Assembly (NCBI GenBank): GCA_030149365.1
Contig: JASBRP010000014.1
Coordinates: forward strand, 1 to 64,000
Origin: Solimonas sp.
GTDB lineage: Bacteria; Pseudomonadota; Gammaproteobacteria; Nevskiales; Nevskiaceae
Direction: 5' to 3'
Length of the DNA stretch: 64,000 nt
A program made the position numbers and the translations under genes. Below, one piece after another: positions 8,429 to 16,304 of the stretch. Below the pieces are notes generated by a model. That model ran no database searches and was not told the origin of the DNA. It saw only the letters and a list, made by a program, of their open reading frames with translations. Each line of letters begins with the position of its first letter. The first letter of the stretch is position 1.

Positions 8429-8997
8429 GCGTTGGCCCTCGCGGCCAGTTTCAGGAGCATCGGGGCAATACGGTTCAGCGGCAGCACGTGGTCGGCGCCC
8501 GCCAGCCGCAGGGCCGCGGCCGGCATTTCCGGGGCCTCGGCTTCCTGCGGGTCCTGCACGATCAGCGTGCCGCCCAGGCTGCGCACCAGGGCCGCGCCGC
8601 GAGCGCCGTCATCGTTGGCGCCGGTGAGCACCACGGCGGCGAGGCGATCGCGCCAGACTTCCGCGGCCGACTGGAACAGCACGTCGGCCGCCGGTCGCAC
8701 GTGGCAGACACGCTCGTCCACCGACAGGGCGAAACGCTGCTGGCGCTCGACCAGCAGATGATAGCGGGGCGGCGCCAGGTAGACGTGGCCGGGCTGGATC
8801 GGCTCGCGCGACTGCGCCTCGCTGACCGGCAGCACGCAACTGTCACGCAGCAGGTCCACCAGCACATTGAAACCTTCGGTCGCGGTGTGCTGGACGATGA
8901 TCACGCTGGGCCGGAAGCCCTTGTCGAGGCCCCGCAACAGGCTGCGCAGCGCGGAGACCCCGCCGGTGGACGCCCCGACCACGCAGGCCTCCATCAT
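8425..8997 (-). CDS. CheB-type protein-glutamate methylesterase, receiver-less
   Basis: The catalytic domain of chemotaxis methylesterase CheB alone, 190 aa, without the usual N-terminal receiver. The catalytic triad is visible: Ser10 in GASTGG, His37 in VQHT, and Asp130 in LTGANDDG. The start at 8997 is supported by an ATGA overlap with the CheR stop. A longer reading would add 35 unrelated residues inside cheR. No chemoreceptor is encoded nearby, so it may deamidate or demethylate a non-chemotaxis sensor or other target. The absence of the receiver means activity is not directly controlled by CheA-type phosphorylation. Confidence 0.92.
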   Translation of the reverse strand: MMEACVVGASTGGVSALRSLLRGLDKGFRPSVIIVQHTATEGFNVLVDLLRDSCVLPVSEAQSREPIQPGHVYLAPPRYHLLVERQQRFALSVDERVCHVRPAADVLFQSAAEVWRDRLAAVVLTGANDDGARGAALVRSLGGTLIVQDPQEAEAPEMPAAALRLAGADHVLPLNRIAPMLLKLAARANA

Positions 8998-9830
8998 GGA
9001 GCGGCCGTTGCCGTGCGCCGGAACACCGGAAGCTCGCGGCTGAGCAGGTGGAAGTCGGACGCCACGCCGGAAAAGCTCAGCGATTCCTTGATGCCGATGC
9101 ACAGGTAGCCACCGCGCACCAGGCTGTCGCGGAACAGGCCCAGCACGCGGTCCTGCAGCGGATCGGTGAAGTAGATCAGCACGTTGCGGCAGAGGATCAG
9201 GTGCATCTCGCCGAATACACCGTCGGAGACGAGGTTGTGGTTGGCGAAGGTGATGTTCGCGCGCAGCTCGTCGTGCATCTTCAGCAGATCGTACTTCTCG
9301 GTGCAGTAATCCTGCAGGCGGGCCGTGCCGCCGGCCTTGCGGTAGTTCTCCAGGTACAGCGGCATTTCCCGCGCCGGGTAGATACCCTCCTGGGCCTTGG
9401 CCAGCGCGGCGTCGCTGAAGTCCGTCGCATAGATCTGGCAGCGCTCGTACATGCCGGCCTCGCGCAGCAGGATGGCCATCGAGTAGGCCTCCTCGCCGTG
9501 TGCGCAGCCGGCCTGCCAGATATTGAGATGCGGGTAGCTCGCCAGGTCCGGCAGCACCCGCTCGCGCAGCGCCACGAAGGTCTGCGGCTCGCGGAACAGT
9601 TCGGACACCGGCACCGACAGGCGTTCGATCACCGTATGGATGAAGCCCTCGTCGTGGATGACCCGCTCGGTCAGCTCGGACACGGAGCGCAGGTGCAGCG
9701 CCGTGACCAGGCCCAGCACGCGACGCTTGAAGGAGGCCGGGGCGTACTGGCCAAAGTCATAGCCATGGCGCTTGCGCAGGGCCTCGGTGAAGAGTGCGAC
9801 TTCGATATCTTGCCTGTCCGTGAGGTGCAT
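8994..9830 (-). CDS. CheR-type protein-glutamate O-methyltransferase
   Basis: A SAM-dependent methyltransferase of the CheR family (278 aa), expected to methylate glutamates on receptor helices. The N-terminal helical CheR_N domain holds the SFKRRVLG stretch, and the Rossmann domain holds the SAM motif QAGCAHGEEAYS and the RNVLIYF motif. It is followed by the CheB-like gene with a 4-nt overlap and preceded by the hybrid kinase by 19 bases. The CheR-CheB pair lies with a histidine kinase and a GGDEF protein, not with MCP, CheA or CheW, which points to a methylation-tuned two-component system rather than flagellar chemotaxis. Confidence 0.93.
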   Translation of the reverse strand: MHLTDRQDIEVALFTEALRKRHGYDFGQYAPASFKRRVLGLVTALHLRSVSELTERVIHDEGFIHTVIERLSVPVSELFREPQTFVALRERVLPDLASYPHLNIWQAGCAHGEEAYSMAILLREAGMYERCQIYATDFSDAALAKAQEGIYPAREMPLYLENYRKAGGTARLQDYCTEKYDLLKMHDELRANITFANHNLVSDGVFGEMHLILCRNVLIYFTDPLQDRVLGLFRDSLVRGGYLCIGIKESLSFSGVASDFHLLSRELPVFRRTATAAP

Positions 9831-9849
9831 GCCCGCTCCTCCTTGCTGC

Positions 9850-12800
9850 TCAGCCGCCGGCGAGCAGTGCCTGCATCTGCACCGTCAACTGTTCCACGTC
9901 GATCGGCTTGGAGCAGTAGTCGTTGGCACCGGCCTCGATGCACTTCTCGCGGTCGCCCACCATCGCCTTGGCGGTGACGGCGATGATCGGCAAGGCCTGC
10001 CACTCGGCCTTCTCGCGGATGCGGCGGATGGTCTCGTAGCCGTCCATGCCGGGCATCATGATGTCCATCAGCACCAGGTCGATTTCCCGGTTCGATTCCA
10101 GTTGCGTGATCGCCTTGAAGCCGTCCTGCGCCATCAGCACCTTGAGGCCGCGGCTGCGCAGGGCCTTGGACAGGGCGAAGATGTTGCGCATGTCGTCGTC
10201 CACCACCAGCACGGTCTTGCCGCTCAGGCCCGGTGCCGCGGCACGCGGTGCGGCGGCGACGGGCGCCCCGACCTTGCGGATGCTGTGCAGGAACAGCGTC
10301 ACCTCGTCCAGCAGGCGCTGCGGCGAGGGCGCGCTCTTGAGCACGATGGTCTCGGTGTATTCGCGCAGGCGCAGCCCTTCCTCGCGGGTCAGCTCGCGAC
10401 CGGAATGGATCACCACGGCCGGCAGCGGTCCACGGGCGCTGGCGCGCTCCAGGAACTGGAAACCATCCATGCCGGGCAGGCCCAGGTCGAGGATCAGCAG
10501 GTCGTAGGACTCCTGGGCGGTGCGGTCCATGGCTTCTTCCGCGCTGCCGACCTCGTCGATCTGCACGGATTCGCCACGCAGCATCTCGCGCACCAGGCGC
10601 CGGTCCGCGGGGTTGTCGTCGATGATCAGGATGCGCCGCGCCCCGGTGGGGATTCCGGGCAGGCCGTCGAAGACCCGCTCGACGTCTTCACGGGCCACGG
10701 GCTTCTTCAGGTAGCCGGCGGCACCGGCGGCGCGCGCGCGGCCTTCGGCGTCGGCGCCGGAGATGAAGTGGACCGGGATGCCGGCGGTCAGCGGGTCTGC
10801 CTGCAGGCGCTCCATCACCTGCCAGCCGTCCATCTTCGGCAGGCCAATGTCGAGCAGGATGCCGGCCGGACGGTGCTTGCGCGCCAGCGCCAGTCCGGTC
10901 TCGCCATCGTGCGCCACCAGTGCCCGGTACTGACGGCCGCGCGCCAGGCCCGCCAGCACCTCGGCGAACTGGGCGTCGTCCTCGACGATCAGCAGCGTGG
11001 TGCCCGGCGGCTCGGCAGGCAATTCCGACGCCGCGGCGGCCCTCGGTGCCACCGCGACGGCCGGCGCCGGTGGCGGTGGCGCCACGGGCGCGGCGGCCGG
11101 CTCCAGCGACAGCGCTCCGGCGGCGGGCGCCGCGGCCGGCAGGCTGACGCTGAAGGTCGAGCCCTGACCCTGCGCGCTCTCCAGGCGGACTTCACCGCCC
11201 AGCAGTTCCACCAGTGCCTTGACGATGGAAAGGCCCAGGCCGGTGCCACCGTAGCGGCGGCTGGTGCCGGAGTCGGCTTGTTCGAAGGCCTGGAAGATGC
11301 GCGCGAGCTTTTCCTGCGGGATGCCGATGCCGCTGTCGCGCACCCGCAGCAGCACACCGCCCGCATGCGCGCCTTCCGTCACCGGCAGGATGTCGAGCTT
11401 CACGCCGCCCTGGTGGGTGAACTTGAAGGCATTGGACAGCAGGTTGGCAAGGATCTGGTTGATGCGGGCGCTGTCGGAGCAGATCGTGGCGGGCAGGCCC
11501 GGCGCGCGGGTGACCTCCAGCGTCAGCTGGCGTTGTTCGGCCAGCGCCCGGAAGTTGCGCTCGACGCCGGCTGCCAGGGCGGCGAGGTTCACGTCCTCCA
11601 GCACCACCTGCATCTTGCCGGCCTCGACCTTGGACAGGTCGAGGATGTCGTTGATCAGCTTGAGCAGGTTGCGACCGCTGTCGTGGACGATGCTGGCGCT
11701 CTCGATCTGCTCGGCGGTGAGATTGCCGTCCTCGTTGTCCGCCAGGCCCTTGGACAGGATCAGCAGGCTGTTGAGCGGCGTGCGCAGCTCATGCGACATG
11801 TTGGCCAGGAACTCGCTCTTGTAGCGGCTGGCCTGCTCCAGGTCGACGGCCTTTTCCTCCAGTTCGGCCTGCGCCCGCTCCAGCGCCTGCTTCTGGCCGT
11901 GCAGGGCCCCGGATTTCTCCTCGAGGCTGACGTTGGCGATGCGCAGCTCCTCGGCCTGCACGCGCAGCTCTTCTTCGCTGGCGCGCAGCTTCTGGCTCTG
12001 CTCCTCCAGCAGGCGCGACTTGTCGCGCAGCGCCTCGTTGGTGGCGCGCAGCTCTTCCTGCTGCGCGCGCAGGGCCTCTTCGGAGGCCTGCAGTTCTTCT
12101 TTCTGGTACTGCGTCTGGCGCAGCAGCTCCATGGTGGCCAGCCCGCGCTCCAGGGTTTCCAGCACCAGGGCGGCGTAGCCGGCGGCCTGCTTCAGGAATT
12201 CCGCCTGCAGTGTGCTGGGATCGGCGAAGTAGGCCAGCTCCACCACGCCCAGCACGCGCTCGCGCCCCGGAAGCGGCAGCAGCCGCAGCGACGGCGGCAC
12301 CACCTCGCCCAGGCCGCTGCGCACGCGCAGATAGGACTCCGGCAGGTCGCGCACTACGCGCGGTTCGCCGTCCTGCGCGACCTGGCCGACCAAGCCTTCG
12401 CCGCGTGCGTAGCCGCGCTGCCCGCTGCCACCGGGCAGGCTGTAGCTGCCCGCCGGCTCGTAGCGCTCGCGCGCCTCGTCCCAGCGGAAAAAGACCGTGC
12501 AGACCGCGCCGCCGGAGATGCCGAGGCGTTCACTGAGCTTCTCGCCAAACTCCGCCAGCGTGGTGCAGCCCTGCAGGGCGACCGACAGCTCCGACAGCTC
12601 GGTCTTGATCCATTCGCGCCCGGCCAGGTCCACGGTACTGCGACGGAAGACTTCCAGGCCGCGGGCCAGGGCACCAATCTCGTCGCCATGGCCGCGATAG
12701 GGAATCTCGACATCGGTTTCGCCCGACGACAGGCGCGACATCAGCGACGTCAGCTGCGTGACCGGACGCGTCACCGTGCGCGCCACCGCCCACATGGCCA

Positions 12801-13437
12801 GGGCTACGAAGGCCATGCCGGCCAGCAGCATCAGGTAGGTCAGCTCGCGGGTGCGGTCGAGCCGCGCCTGCAATTTGGAGGCACGTTCGTGCAGCAGCTT
12901 GCGCTCGTGCTCGCGCATGTGGTCGACCAGCACGCGGATGCCGTCGATGATGCGCTTGCCCTTGCCGGTACGCACCAGGGCCAGTTCCGAGGCCTCGTCG
13001 TCGCGACGCTTGTAGTCCAGCACCACCTCGGCGAAGTCGCGGCGCCAGTGATGCATGTCCTCGCGCCACTGCTCCAGCAGGACCTGCTGCCTGGGGTTGT
13101 CGGCGGTCAGGTTTCGCAGTTCCCTCCACGAGGGATCGAACCTCTCGCCACCCACCTGGTAGGGCTTCAGGAATTCATCCCGCGAGGACAGCAGGTAGCC
13201 GCGCAGGGCGGTCTCCTGGTCCAGCACCAGCACCAGCAGGCTGTCGATGGCCTGCAGCACGACCTCCGAATGATCGGTGGCCTGGCGTGCTTCTTCGACC
13301 TCGGTGAGGGCGGCTCGGAACAGCAGGGCGCTGCCGGCGAACAGCAGCAGGATCACCGCGAAGGCCAGGCCCAGGCGGGTCTGGATGCCCATCACGCCGC
13401 GCAGGGGCGACGGCAGGCTGCGGCGCTCGCCGCTCAT
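9850..13437 (-). CDS. Hybrid sensor histidine kinase: CHASE3-HAMP-GAF-HisKA-HATPase-REC x3
   Basis: A 1195-residue inner-membrane hybrid kinase. TM1 is at about 17-40, a periplasmic CHASE3-like helical domain at 41-197, TM2 at about 201-219 and HAMP to about 270. A GAF domain follows at about 285-430, and a long coiled coil of EELR/RA repeats at 440-540. HisKA has phospho-acceptor His549 (MSHELRTP), and HATPase_c carries NLLSNAFKF and the GTGLGLS loop. A proline/alanine linker leads to three receivers with Asp863, Asp984 and Asp1125. The start at 13437 overlaps the upstream TerB-like stop by 4 nt. Operon partners CheR, CheB and REC-GGDEF are its likely effectors. Confidence 0.94.
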   Translation of the reverse strand: MSGERRSLPSPLRGVMGIQTRLGLAFAVILLLFAGSALLFRAALTEVEEARQATDHSEVVLQAIDSLLVLVLDQETALRGYLLSSRDEFLKPYQVGGERFDPSWRELRNLTADNPRQQVLLEQWREDMHHWRRDFAEVVLDYKRRDDEASELALVRTGKGKRIIDGIRVLVDHMREHERKLLHERASKLQARLDRTRELTYLMLLAGMAFVALAMWAVARTVTRPVTQLTSLMSRLSSGETDVEIPYRGHGDEIGALARGLEVFRRSTVDLAGREWIKTELSELSVALQGCTTLAEFGEKLSERLGISGGAVCTVFFRWDEARERYEPAGSYSLPGGSGQRGYARGEGLVGQVAQDGEPRVVRDLPESYLRVRSGLGEVVPPSLRLLPLPGRERVLGVVELAYFADPSTLQAEFLKQAAGYAALVLETLERGLATMELLRQTQYQKEELQASEEALRAQQEELRATNEALRDKSRLLEEQSQKLRASEEELRVQAEELRIANVSLEEKSGALHGQKQALERAQAELEEKAVDLEQASRYKSEFLANMSHELRTPLNSLLILSKGLADNEDGNLTAEQIESASIVHDSGRNLLKLINDILDLSKVEAGKMQVVLEDVNLAALAAGVERNFRALAEQRQLTLEVTRAPGLPATICSDSARINQILANLLSNAFKFTHQGGVKLDILPVTEGAHAGGVLLRVRDSGIGIPQEKLARIFQAFEQADSGTSRRYGGTGLGLSIVKALVELLGGEVRLESAQGQGSTFSVSLPAAAPAAGALSLEPAAAPVAPPPPAPAVAVAPRAAAASELPAEPPGTTLLIVEDDAQFAEVLAGLARGRQYRALVAHDGETGLALARKHRPAGILLDIGLPKMDGWQVMERLQADPLTAGIPVHFISGADAEGRARAAGAAGYLKKPVAREDVERVFDGLPGIPTGARRILIIDDNPADRRLVREMLRGESVQIDEVGSAEEAMDRTAQESYDLLILDLGLPGMDGFQFLERASARGPLPAVVIHSGRELTREEGLRLREYTETIVLKSAPSPQRLLDEVTLFLHSIRKVGAPVAAAPRAAAPGLSGKTVLVVDDDMRNIFALSKALRSRGLKVLMAQDGFKAITQLESNREIDLVLMDIMMPGMDGYETIRRIREKAEWQALPIIAVTAKAMVGDREKCIEAGANDYCSKPIDVEQLTVQMQALLAGG

Positions 13438-13868
13438 GCCGGGCCCGATGCCAGCTTCTGGCGGATGAACTCGTGATGCGGCACGTACAGCAGGTCCGCG
13501 ACGCGCCGGATCAGCAGTTCCTCTTCCGGATGCACGCGACCGTCGGCATGCGCCACGCGCCACATGCCGCCGATCAGTTCGAGCTTGTCCTGCGCGCCGA
13601 GTGCGGCGTTGAGCTCGGCGACGAAGGCATGCAGCGAGACGCTGCGGCCCACTTCAGCCTCGGCCTCGGCCAGCAGGGGATCGAGCGCTGTGTCGTCGAG
13701 CCCGCAGAGGTCGCGCAGGATGCCGCGCGCCGCGGCATGTTCCGCCGCGTCGCTGGCGAAATCCGCCCGCAGGGTCTCCACCAGCAGCACGGCGATGGCC
13801 AGTTCGCGGCGCGGCTGCGCCGCCTCAGCCTTGCCGCCGCCGAGTGCCCTGACCAGTTTCTCCCACAC
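13434..13868 (-). CDS. TerB-family (tellurite-resistance-like) protein
   Basis: A small cytosolic helical protein of the TerB superfamily (144 aa). The conserved C-terminal part reads GGMWRVAHADGRVHPEEEL, typical of the family's acidic, metal-coordinating helix pair, followed by LLYVPHHEF. No other ter genes (terA, terC, terD) are present, so tellurite resistance is unlikely to be its role. It is the first gene of the signalling operon and overlaps the kinase start by 4 nt, so it is co-translated with it. Its function in the pathway is unknown. Confidence 0.85.
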   Translation of the reverse strand: MWEKLVRALGGGKAEAAQPRRELAIAVLLVETLRADFASDAAEHAAARGILRDLCGLDDTALDPLLAEAEAEVGRSVSLHAFVAELNAALGAQDKLELIGGMWRVAHADGRVHPEEELLIRRVADLLYVPHHEFIRQKLASGPA

Positions 13869-13891
13869 GAAGGGGCGCGCTCCGCTACCGC

Positions 13892-14617
13892 TCAGAACGA
13901 GGCGCCGAGCAGCAGGTTGAAGCTGTCGCGGCCTTCGATGCGCTCATATTCCGGCGTGATGTCGAAGATCAGCAGGCCGAAGCGCAGGCCGACGAACAGG
14001 CGACTGGCGTCCACCTTCTCCTTCTGCAGGCCGACCACGCCCTTGGGCGTGAGCTCGGACCAGACGTAGCCGTAGCCGGCATAGGGAGTCAGGAAGGTGA
14101 AGCCCTTGGAGACGGACACGTCCAGGCCCATGGACTCGAAGTCCAGGTCGTCGATGCCGGTGCTGCGGGTATAGGTGCCGCGCACGGCCAGGCCCGGCTC
14201 GGCCACGCCGCCCTCGAGGATGGCCCAGCGCACTTCACCGCCGTAGAGGTCGGCGCTGGCACCCGGCACGGTTCCGTAGAAGGCGCCCAGGTCGATGCCG
14301 AAGGGCAGGCCCTTGCGCACCACCACGCCGGCCATGCCGACGGCATCCACGTTCTCACCGGTCAGGCGGTTCCACGCGGCCGGATCTTCCGCGTCGACGT
14401 AGCTGACGAAGGCTCCGATGCCGATGCCGGTGATGCCGGTGGCCTCGGACGGGCCCAGCGCCTTGTAGTTGAGCGCGGCGGTGATGTCTTCCGACACGGA
14501 GCGGAAGTCGGACTGGCAGGTCGGGTTGGCGGTGCAGTCCAGGTTGAAATCGACGTCGAACGCAGAAGCCTGCGTGGCGCCGGTGGCAAGTACGAGGGCA
14601 AGTAGCAGACGGCGCAT
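13892..14617 (-). CDS. YfaZ-family outer-membrane beta-barrel protein
   Basis: A predicted small outer-membrane porin-like protein of the YfaZ family (241 aa). The Sec signal peptide is clear: MRRLLLALVLATGATQASA with cleavage before FDVDF. The rest is rich in alternating amphipathic strands and glycine/aromatic residues, ending in a C-terminal aromatic (LLLGASF), the usual BAM recognition signal. A pair of cysteines (LDCTANPTC) lies just after the signal. The gene is 23 bases upstream of the TerB-like gene on the same strand, so it could feed the signalling operon, but no functional link is evident. Confidence 0.85.
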   Translation of the reverse strand: MRRLLLALVLATGATQASAFDVDFNLDCTANPTCQSDFRSVSEDITAALNYKALGPSEATGITGIGIGAFVSYVDAEDPAAWNRLTGENVDAVGMAGVVVRKGLPFGIDLGAFYGTVPGASADLYGGEVRWAILEGGVAEPGLAVRGTYTRSTGIDDLDFESMGLDVSVSKGFTFLTPYAGYGYVWSELTPKGVVGLQKEKVDASRLFVGLRFGLLIFDITPEYERIEGRDSFNLLLGASF

Positions 14618-14676
14618 GGCGATCTCCTCAGGGCGATGGGCTATTGGTTTGATTATGGCGCCGAGGATAGCACCGC

Positions 14677-15354
14677 TCAGGCACCGACAGACTGGAGGAA
14701 AGGTACCAGTTCCGCGCTGATATCCTGCAGGCGGCCATGGAAGAAATGACCGGCGCCGTCGACCGTGACCAGCCGCGGCGGCGGGGTGTATTCCATCAGG
14801 ATCTCGTGGGTTTCGTCGTAGCTCACGGTATCGTCGTCGCGGCTGTGCACCACCAGCCAGGGACAGCCCGGATGCCGCGGCGGCGCTTCACCGCCGAAGT
14901 ACTTGCCGAAGGGCGGCGCGATGCTGACCAGCGCGTCGGGCCGCAGCTCCGCTGCCGCCTTCAAAGCCACGAAGGCGCCGAACGAGAACCCGGCCAGCAC
15001 CCGCGGTCCCTGGGGCAACAGTTCCCGCATCAGCCCCGCCAGGTGCAGCACGTCGGCGGTCTCGCCCCTGCCCTCGTCGTGCAGGCCGCCGCTGCGACCG
15101 ACCCCGCGGAAATTGAAGCGCAGGGTCGCAAGGCCCGCCTGCAGGGCGCCGGACGACAGCGTGTAGACCACCTTGTTGCTCATGGCCCCGCCGAACAGCG
15201 GATGCGGATGGCAGATCACCGCGAAGCCCCGGGGGGCGCCGCCCTTGGGCGCCGACAGCAGGGCCTCGATCCGGCCGGCGGGTCCGTCGACCAGCCATTC
15301 GCTGTTCTGTCCAGGCTGCGGCAGTTCCACCGGCAATTCCTCCGTCGTATCCAA
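14677..15354 (-). CDS. Alpha/beta hydrolase (COG2945-type)
   Basis: A soluble alpha/beta hydrolase of 225 aa in the small bacterial family often annotated dienelactone-hydrolase-like or COG2945. The oxyanion-hole segment is ICHPHPLFGG at residues 47-56, with the nucleophile Ser124 in GFSFGAF, an acid near D173-D175 (SRDDD) and His203 (GAGHFFHG). There is no signal peptide. The natural substrate is unknown. The gene is separated from yfaZ by 59 bases on the same strand and is divergent from the secreted orphan at 15445. Confidence 0.88.
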   Translation of the reverse strand: MDTTEELPVELPQPGQNSEWLVDGPAGRIEALLSAPKGGAPRGFAVICHPHPLFGGAMSNKVVYTLSSGALQAGLATLRFNFRGVGRSGGLHDEGRGETADVLHLAGLMRELLPQGPRVLAGFSFGAFVALKAAAELRPDALVSIAPPFGKYFGGEAPPRHPGCPWLVVHSRDDDTVSYDETHEILMEYTPPPRLVTVDGAGHFFHGRLQDISAELVPFLQSVGA

Positions 15355-15444
15355 GGCCGCGATTCTGCACGACTCTTGCCTCTGGGAGTACGCCTCCCTA
15401 TAGTTCCAGACACTTGAATAAATATTGCGTCGGGGGAGTTACAC

Positions 15445-16227
15445 ATGCGCACCTGGATCGTCTCGGCAGCTGCTGCCGCACTGTTTGCGACCGCAAGCTC
15501 GGCCGCTGCGGCGGATATCAATGACAAGCAGCCGGAGTTCAAGGCCTACGTCGACCTGAAGTTCGACGGCCGCGGCAGCGATGCCCAGCAGATGAACTAC
15601 GGCCTGCGCATGGACCACGACCGCCGCTTCCTGGAAGCGCCCCGCCCGGCCATCGCGCAGCTGGATTTCCGCGCCGGTCGCGAAGCCGGCCTGCAGAAAT
15701 TCGAACTCAACGGCGCGCCGCTGGTGGCGCGCAAGGCCGAGCTGAACCAGGACGGCGAGCTGCAGTACGGCACGCTGGACTGGGCCCTGATCGCCGCCGC
15801 CGTGGTGGGCGTGGGCTGGATCGCCTACGAAACCTTCGACAACGGCGAGAGCCCGAGCCCGCCCAAGCCGGTCGTCCCCGGCCCTGAGTCGGTCAATGCC
15901 ACCACTCCGATTTCCGATCTGCTGGGCATCCTCAGCAACATCCCGAACGAGCAACTGCAGGAGCTGATCCAGAACGGCCTGCTGCCCGCCATCGAGCTGG
16001 TGGAAGGCACCGTCGTGGGCGTTCCCCTGGTTGGCGACCTGGTGGCGGTGCTCGACGATGCCCTGATCCAGCAGATCGGCCAGTTCATCCCCGGCTTCGG
16101 CGCCTATGGCAACAAGTACGGCGACGATCCGCGTGGCCGCGCCGAGATCGAGCGCAACACCCCGGCCTACCAGGCCTGGCTCGACGGCGGCAACGGCCAC
16201 ATGGGCGATCTGCTCTCGGCACACTAG
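15445..16227 (+). CDS. Secreted or envelope protein of unknown family
   Basis: Not recognised. A 260-aa protein beginning with a strong Sec signal peptide (MRTWIVSAAAAALFATASSA, cleavage near AAA-DI). A hydrophobic segment WALIAAAVVGVGWIAYE at about residues 112-128 is followed by a proline linker (PSPPKPVVPGP), then a helical region around 150-215 rich in Leu/Ile/Val, and a polar C terminus. It could be a periplasmic protein anchored by the middle helix. It has its own upstream gap of 90 bases, and a hairpin follows the stop. Neighbours give no clue. The codon use looks like the rest of the window, so it appears resident rather than recently acquired. Confidence 0.75.
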   Translation: MRTWIVSAAAAALFATASSAAAADINDKQPEFKAYVDLKFDGRGSDAQQMNYGLRMDHDRRFLEAPRPAIAQLDFRAGREAGLQKFELNGAPLVARKAELNQDGELQYGTLDWALIAAAVVGVGWIAYETFDNGESPSPPKPVVPGPESVNATTPISDLLGILSNIPNEQLQELIQNGLLPAIELVEGTVVGVPLVGDLVAVLDDALIQQIGQFIPGFGAYGNKYGDDPRGRAEIERNTPAYQAWLDGGNGHMGDLLSAH

Positions 16228-16249
16228 AATACGAGCACGCGTTCCACCC

Positions 16250-16279
16250 AAGGGGAGCCGCAGGCTCCCCTTGTCGTTT
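16250..16279 (+). terminator. Hairpin after the secreted orphan gene, possible terminator
   Basis: Arms AAGGGGAGCC (16250-16259) and GGCTCCCCTT (16263-16272) form a 10-bp stem with a short loop. The following GTCGTTT is only weakly U-rich, so termination is plausible but not certain. Confidence 0.5.
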
Positions 16280-16304
16280 CTGCCGACCCCGAAAACCGCC
16301 GACG

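Noticed and set aside
8425..9830. Flagellar chemotaxis cluster
   Set aside because: CheR and CheB are present but no MCP, CheA, CheW, CheY or flagellar gene is encoded; the kinase and GGDEF partners point to a different pathway.
9772..13476. A 1234-codon open frame on the plus strand opposite the hybrid kinase
   Set aside because: It is antisense to a clear multi-domain kinase and composed of Ala/Gln/His/Arg low-complexity typical of GC-rich shadow frames; no domain is recognisable.
13434..13868. Tellurite-resistance operon
   Set aside because: Only one TerB-like gene is present and it is fused by overlap to a signalling operon; no terA, terC, terD or terE.
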